Source of the DNA: an uncultured Selenomonas sp.
GTDB lineage: Bacteria > Bacillota > Negativicutes > Selenomonadales > Selenomonadaceae
Length of the DNA stretch: 10,046 bases
NCBI GenBank assembly: GCA_938045435.1
Contig: CALIBA010000041.1
Location: 1-10,046 of the forward strand
Direction of reading: 5' to 3'
Shown: positions 6,963-10,046 of the stretch, piece after piece
How the letters are laid out: every line of letters starts with the position of its first letter
Numbering within the stretch: position 1 is the first letter of the stretch
Notes under the pieces: model-generated
What the model saw: only the letters and a program-made list of their open reading frames with translations
What the model was told of the DNA's origin: nothing
Databases searched by the model: none
Position numbers and translations under genes: made by a program

Positions 6963-7150
6963 CAATGGCTTGCCATTGATATAGCCCACTATAACTACAC
7001 GCTCCGCTTACGTAGTTGTGGGCTCTCCCGAGGGGATTAGGGTTTTACCCTAATGACCCACTCAGGGCGTTTCTCCCCTGAGAACCCAGAGCAAAGAGTG
7101 ACCCTCTCTTTGCAATCTCCGCTTATGGGTTGCACCCCTAAGAACCCCAT
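6963..7150. other. oriT-like hairpin cluster upstream of the relaxase
   Basis: This non-coding stretch between primase and relaxase holds many inverted repeats. The 16-base palindrome caatggcttgccattg is at 6963-6978. An arm of agcccac and aactac pairs with gtagttgtgggct (6983-6998 with 7012-7024, 3-base bulge). attagggt pairs with accctaat (7036-7043, 7047-7054). ctcaggg pairs with ccctgag (7061-7067, 7076-7082). gcaaagag pairs with ctctttgc (7091-7098, 7106-7113). A gggt/accc stem is near 7127-7137. CTCCGCTTA occurs at 7002-7010 and 7117-7125. An origin of transfer next to mob is the expected layout. The nick site is not identified. Confidence 0.6.
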
Positions 7151-7208
7151 GCGTTTACGGACAGCGGAAAAGCAAACAATAAAGTACAAACCCAAAAAAC
7201 AAGTATCT

Positions 7209-8246
7209 ATGGCAACAAAATCAAGCATACATATCAAGCCCTGCAATATCGCATCGAGTGAGGCTCACAACAGGAGGACTGCCGAATACATGCGCCACAT
7301 CGGAGAGTCCAGAACCTATGTGGTTCCAGAACTCTCCACCGATAATGAGCAGTGGATAAATCCCGACTTCGGCAGTCCGGATTTGCGGATGCATTATGAC
7401 AATATCAGACAGATGGTAAAGGAAAAGACCGGACGTGCCATGCAGGAAAAGGAGCGTGAACGCAAAGGCAAGAACGGTAAAATAGTCAAGATTGCGGGAT
7501 GCTCCCCCATACGTGAAGGAGTGCTGCTTGTCAGGTCGGACACCACACTGGCAGACGTGCGTAAATTCGGTGAGGAGTGTCAAAGACGCTGGGGAATCAC
7601 ACCGCTGCAAATCTTCCTGCACAAGGATGAAGGGCATTGGCTGAACGGTCAGCCGGAAGCGGAAGACAGGGAAAGCTTCAAAGTCGGGGACAGATGGTTC
7701 AAGCCGAACTATCATGCCCATATCGTTTTCGACTGGATGAACCACGAAACAGGAAAGAGCCGAAAGCTCAATGACGATGACATGATGCAGATGCAGACCC
7801 TTGCATCCGACATCCTGCTGATGGAACGCGGGCAGTCAAAGGCTGTCACTGGTAAGGAGCATCTGGAACGGAACGACTTTATCATTGAGAAGCAGAAAGC
7901 TGAACTGCAACGCATGGATGCAGCCAAACGGCACAAAGAAGAACAGATAAATCTTGCCGAGCAGGAACTGAAACAGGTGAAATCAGAAATACGCACTGAC
8001 AAGTTAAAGAAGACAGCCACCACGGCAGCGACAGCCATAACTAGTGGAGTTGCTTCTCTTTTCGGGAGTGGAAAACTGAAAGAACTGGAACGTGCCAACG
8101 AAAAACTGCAAGACGAGGTTTCAAAACGGAACACCAATATTGAAAAATTGCAGAGCCAAGTACAGCAGATGCAGAAACAGCATGATACGCAAATCCACAA
8201 TCTCAGAGAAATGCACAGGCAGGAACTTGACATGAATAAAATTTAA
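7209..8246 (+). CDS. MOBV (Mob/Pre) relaxase, probably C-terminally truncated
   Basis: A 345-residue relaxase that would nick oriT and pilot single-stranded DNA when helper conjugation machinery is present. Motif I is HNRR (H20-R23), matching the HNxR motif whose His is the nucleophile in MobM-type enzymes. The metal-binding motif is H138-KDE followed by NYHAHIVFDW (H169, H171), with an insert between the two halves. Residues about 225-345 are a long charged coiled coil. The start ATG 7209 (MATKSSIHIKP) is chosen because the open frame upstream (to 7053) runs through the oriT hairpins. The coiled coil stops abruptly at DMNKI; relatives in Bacteroides elements are, as I recall, longer with a folded C-terminal part. 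AT-rich cargo begins right there, so the 3' end was probably replaced. Confidence 0.9.
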   Translation: MATKSSIHIKPCNIASSEAHNRRTAEYMRHIGESRTYVVPELSTDNEQWINPDFGSPDLRMHYDNIRQMVKEKTGRAMQEKERERKGKNGKIVKIAGCSPIREGVLLVRSDTTLADVRKFGEECQRRWGITPLQIFLHKDEGHWLNGQPEAEDRESFKVGDRWFKPNYHAHIVFDWMNHETGKSRKLNDDDMMQMQTLASDILLMERGQSKAVTGKEHLERNDFIIEKQKAELQRMDAAKRHKEEQINLAEQELKQVKSEIRTDKLKKTATTAATAITSGVASLFGSGKLKELERANEKLQDEVSKRNTNIEKLQSQVQQMQKQHDTQIHNLREMHRQELDMNKI

Positions 8247-8251
8247 AGGAG
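8245..8251 (+). promoter_or_regulatory. Unusually good Shine-Dalgarno site for the nitroreductase
   Basis: AAAGGAG ends 6 bases before the ATG at 8258 and overlaps the relaxase stop codon. Bacteroidales genes rarely carry such a site, and the other genes here do not. This suggests the cargo came from a different background, perhaps Firmicutes-like. Confidence 0.6.
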
Positions 8252-8257
8252 ACAAAA

Positions 8258-9076
8258 ATGCCACAAATTCTTATAGACAGAAAAACATGTTCTAAATGCA
8301 ATACTTGCGCAACTGTATGTGTAATGGGAATCATTGATAAATCGACAGCCTTAAATTATCCAACCATACCTGAAGAAAAATTGGATTATTGTTTAAAATG
8401 TGGTCATTGTGAGTCTTTTTGTGCACAGAAGGCTCTTACCTTAGATTTCCTTCTTGACGAAAAAATTAATACGTCTTTTTTGGATAGTCAGATTGAACCA
8501 CAGAATATAGCATTGTATATAAAAAGTCGACGTTCTGTGAGACATTATTCTTCAAAGACAGTTAATAAAGAGTTAATTGCTAAAGTTATTGATATAGCCC
8601 GTTATGCTCCATCTGGAGGGAATGGACAACCAGTAAAATGGATTGTTATTCATAAACCATCAGAGGTAAATCGTGTTGCAAGTTTAACCGTTGATTGGAT
8701 GCGAACTATTCAAAACACATCACATCCTCTAGCAGATTATGTACCTGCAATAATTTCAACTTGGGATAGTGGTTTGGATTTGATTTGCCATAATGCTCCC
8801 CATTTACTTTTTGCACATGTTCCTATTGAGCCAATTGATGACCCTACCGAAGCAATTATTGCTTTGACTCATTTTGATATTGCTGCGCCCGCTTTTGGTA
8901 TCGGTACATGTTGGGCTGGATTCGTAAAGTTGGCTATAGACAATTATAAACCATTAAAGGATTTGTTATCAATACCAGAAGAACGTAAAGCGGCTTGTCC
9001 AATGCTATTTGGATATTCAAGTTATAAAATAACTTCTATTCCGAGACGCAATCCTGTGGATATTACATGGAAGTAA
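8258..9076 (+). CDS. Ferredoxin-domain (2x[4Fe-4S]) nitroreductase
   Basis: This 272-residue flavoprotein has two ferredoxin-type motifs: CSKCNTCATVC (C11, C14, C17, C21) and CLKCGHCESFC (C45, C48, C51, C55). The C-terminal FMN nitroreductase domain (about 85-272) begins SRRSVRHYSSK, with R91, R92 and R95 for FMN phosphate. It continues with APSGGNGQPVKW (residues 118-129) and the GTCWAGF segment. It should move electrons from iron-sulfur clusters to FMN and reduce nitro-aromatic or related substrates; the true substrate is unknown. It is not a Nim-type protein. It starts 11 bases after the relaxase stop and could be read through from mob. G+C is clearly lower than in the module before it. 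Confidence 0.9.
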   Translation: MPQILIDRKTCSKCNTCATVCVMGIIDKSTALNYPTIPEEKLDYCLKCGHCESFCAQKALTLDFLLDEKINTSFLDSQIEPQNIALYIKSRRSVRHYSSKTVNKELIAKVIDIARYAPSGGNGQPVKWIVIHKPSEVNRVASLTVDWMRTIQNTSHPLADYVPAIISTWDSGLDLICHNAPHLLFAHVPIEPIDDPTEAIIALTHFDIAAPAFGIGTCWAGFVKLAIDNYKPLKDLLSIPEERKAACPMLFGYSSYKITSIPRRNPVDITWK

Positions 9077-9123
9077 AATAGAAGTTACTTAATGACTAAA
9101 ATGGTGTATTAAACAGTTAATCT

Positions 9124-9161
9124 TGATTCAGTAAAAAAAATAATTTTGTTTTACTGAATCA
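9124..9161. terminator. Bidirectional terminator between convergent genes
   Basis: tgattcagtaaaa (9124-9136) is the exact reverse complement of ttttactgaatca (9149-9161), a 13-bp stem with a 12-base loop. A-rich and T-rich flanks in the stem serve both directions, with the nitroreductase ending at 9076 (+) and the erm gene ending at 9181 (-). The core is AT-rich, so its strength is uncertain. Confidence 0.6.
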
Positions 9162-9180
9162 GACTCTAATCAACTAACAA

Positions 9181-9981
9181 TTAAGAGGGATGGTTTTTTT
9201 CAGGAACTCTCTCCAACATTTCCAAAAAACAACATTCCCATTGTTTTGCAGCCAAACTAACAATTTGACAATTAAGATTTATTCCATATTTATCAGCAAT
9301 AACTCTGACTTGACTTTTTCTGAATATTGTCTTTAATACAGTTCTGGCTGGCAAATCGGGTTTTTGCAACAAGAAAGTGAGAAAATTCAGATATTTTCTT
9401 TTCAATTCATAACTTATTGACATTTTTTTTCTTTCAATCTTTAAAAGTGCTGACTTGACTTTTGGTGGTGGCAAAAAACTCTCATGAGATATTTCATACA
9501 TAAGTTTTAAATCAAAAAAAGTATGATAAAACACAATATATGGATTGAAAACTTTTTTTGAAAATAACTTTTGGGCAGGTTCAAGTTGCATTATCAATGA
9601 ACCACCCATAAAATGCTCAACACTATCAAACATCAAGGATTTTAAAATTTCAGAAGTTATTCTGAAAGGGATATTAGACACAACTTTAAAATTTCTTTTT
9701 GGTATGGTGTAACATCTAAAATCACAATCAATAATTTTGACATTCGTGTTGTTAGAAAACTTGTTTTTTAGAATGGACAATAGCGATTTATCATTCTCTA
9801 TTGCAATTATATTTGTGCATTGACGAACTAAATGAACAGTCAAAAATCCTTTTCCGGCACCAATATCTATAACAGTGTCGGATTCATTTATTTTCGCAAT
9901 TTTAATTGCATCATCTATCAGCACTTTATCTATAGTAAAATGCTGTCCCGTGTATCTTACGGGCAGTTTATTTTTTATCAT
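9181..9981 (-). CDS. erm: Divergent ErmF-like 23S rRNA adenine-N6-methyltransferase
   Basis: This 266-residue protein is the same length as ErmF and shares blocks such as KLPVR.TGQHFTIDKVLI, FYHTFFDLKL, ESFLPPP and RKSQVR. SAM-binding motif I is DIGAGKGFL (D39-L47), followed by IEND (61-64), CDF (86-88) and the catalytic NIPF (N103-F106). It methylates 23S rRNA A2058, giving macrolide, lincosamide and streptogramin B resistance. Compared from memory with ErmF, many positions differ (for example FRIT for YGIT after NIP), so it may be a different Erm class; Erm(35) is a candidate I cannot confirm. It is AT-rich and convergent with the nitroreductase. The start is ATG at 9981-9979. It is intact with no frameshift. 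Confidence 0.93.
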   Translation of the reverse strand: MIKNKLPVRYTGQHFTIDKVLIDDAIKIAKINESDTVIDIGAGKGFLTVHLVRQCTNIIAIENDKSLLSILKNKFSNNTNVKIIDCDFRCYTIPKRNFKVVSNIPFRITSEILKSLMFDSVEHFMGGSLIMQLEPAQKLFSKKVFNPYIVFYHTFFDLKLMYEISHESFLPPPKVKSALLKIERKKMSISYELKRKYLNFLTFLLQKPDLPARTVLKTIFRKSQVRVIADKYGINLNCQIVSLAAKQWECCFLEMLERVPEKNHPS

Positions 9982-10046
9982 TACTTATTTCTTGCTGAAT
10001 TCAAGTTCCAAATGCAACGGAATTCATATTAATAATTTGTTTAAAT
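9982..10046 (-). promoter_or_regulatory. Upstream region of erm with a weak candidate -7 box
   Basis: Only 65 bases upstream of the erm start lie in the window. On the minus strand TGCATTTG (10016-10009) is one base off the TAnnTTTG box, 27 bases before the ATG. No clear -33 box, no Shine-Dalgarno site, and no room for a long attenuator leader peptide of the ermC kind between box and ATG. In known ermF loci a neighbouring IS supplies the promoter; what lies beyond 10046 is unseen. Confidence 0.25.

Noticed and set aside
7053..7208. N-terminal extension of the relaxase by 52 residues
   Set aside because: The extension is translated oriT hairpins, and MATKSSIHIKP at 7209 fits the usual family start just ahead of motif I.
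7712..8233. 173-residue minus-strand open frame opposite the relaxase coiled coil
   Set aside because: Ser/Cys/Phe-rich translation typical of the antisense of a Glu/Lys/Gln-rich coiled coil.
9832..10032. 66-residue plus-strand open frame opposite the erm start
   Set aside because: Antisense to the conserved erm N-terminus, low complexity, and no supporting signals.

Overview
The window looks like an accessory region from a Bacteroidales gut-type bacterium (Bacteroides or a close relative). The evidence is the gene families, the general lack of strong Shine-Dalgarno sites, TAnnTTTG-like -7 boxes, and an ErmF-type methylase. It is a patchwork of mobile DNA with no obvious housekeeping gene.

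Region 1 (1-3095): a complete IS21-family insertion sequence (294-2961, istA and istB) with 53/54-bp terminal inverted repeats. Each flank carries what looks like the 3' end of a broken gene: a minus-strand end at 195-293 and a plus-strand end at 2962-3024. Each remnant is followed by its own terminator hairpin. The bases next to the two IS ends do not match, so no target duplication is visible. This suggests a deletion or rearrangement at the IS rather than a simple insertion.

Region 2 (3096-8246): a mobilization and replication-type module, all on the plus strand and higher in G+C. In order it holds a two-TM membrane-anchored protein, an excisionase-type HTH protein, a RecA/RepA-like ATPase with a C-terminal HTH, a zinc-finger/toprim primase-like protein, an oriT-like block of hairpins, and a MOBV (Mob/Pre) relaxase. 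The HTH, ATPase and primase genes are tightly spaced and likely one operon. A symmetric array of six heptamers (three TGTCCCA followed by three TGGGACA) lies in the 3' end of the ATPase gene. No integrase lies inside the window, so the element's ends are not seen.

Region 3 (8247-10046): A+T-rich cargo joined abruptly to the end of the relaxase gene. It holds a 2x[4Fe-4S]-nitroreductase with an unusually good Shine-Dalgarno site, then, convergently, a divergent ErmF-like 23S rRNA methyltransferase expected to give MLS-B resistance. A perfect 13-bp hairpin between them can terminate both. Sampled by hand, 60-base stretches are near 32% G+C in the cargo (8281-8340, 9421-9480) against 47-55% in the relaxase (7621-7680, 7921-7980).

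Read together, the window is an IS-scarred mobilizable element that can be nicked and transferred by helper conjugative machinery and that carries a macrolide-lincosamide resistance cargo. I see no clearly new defence or signalling system. The most notable signals are the heptamer array, the divergent erm gene, the relaxase/cargo junction and the IS junctions without a target duplication.
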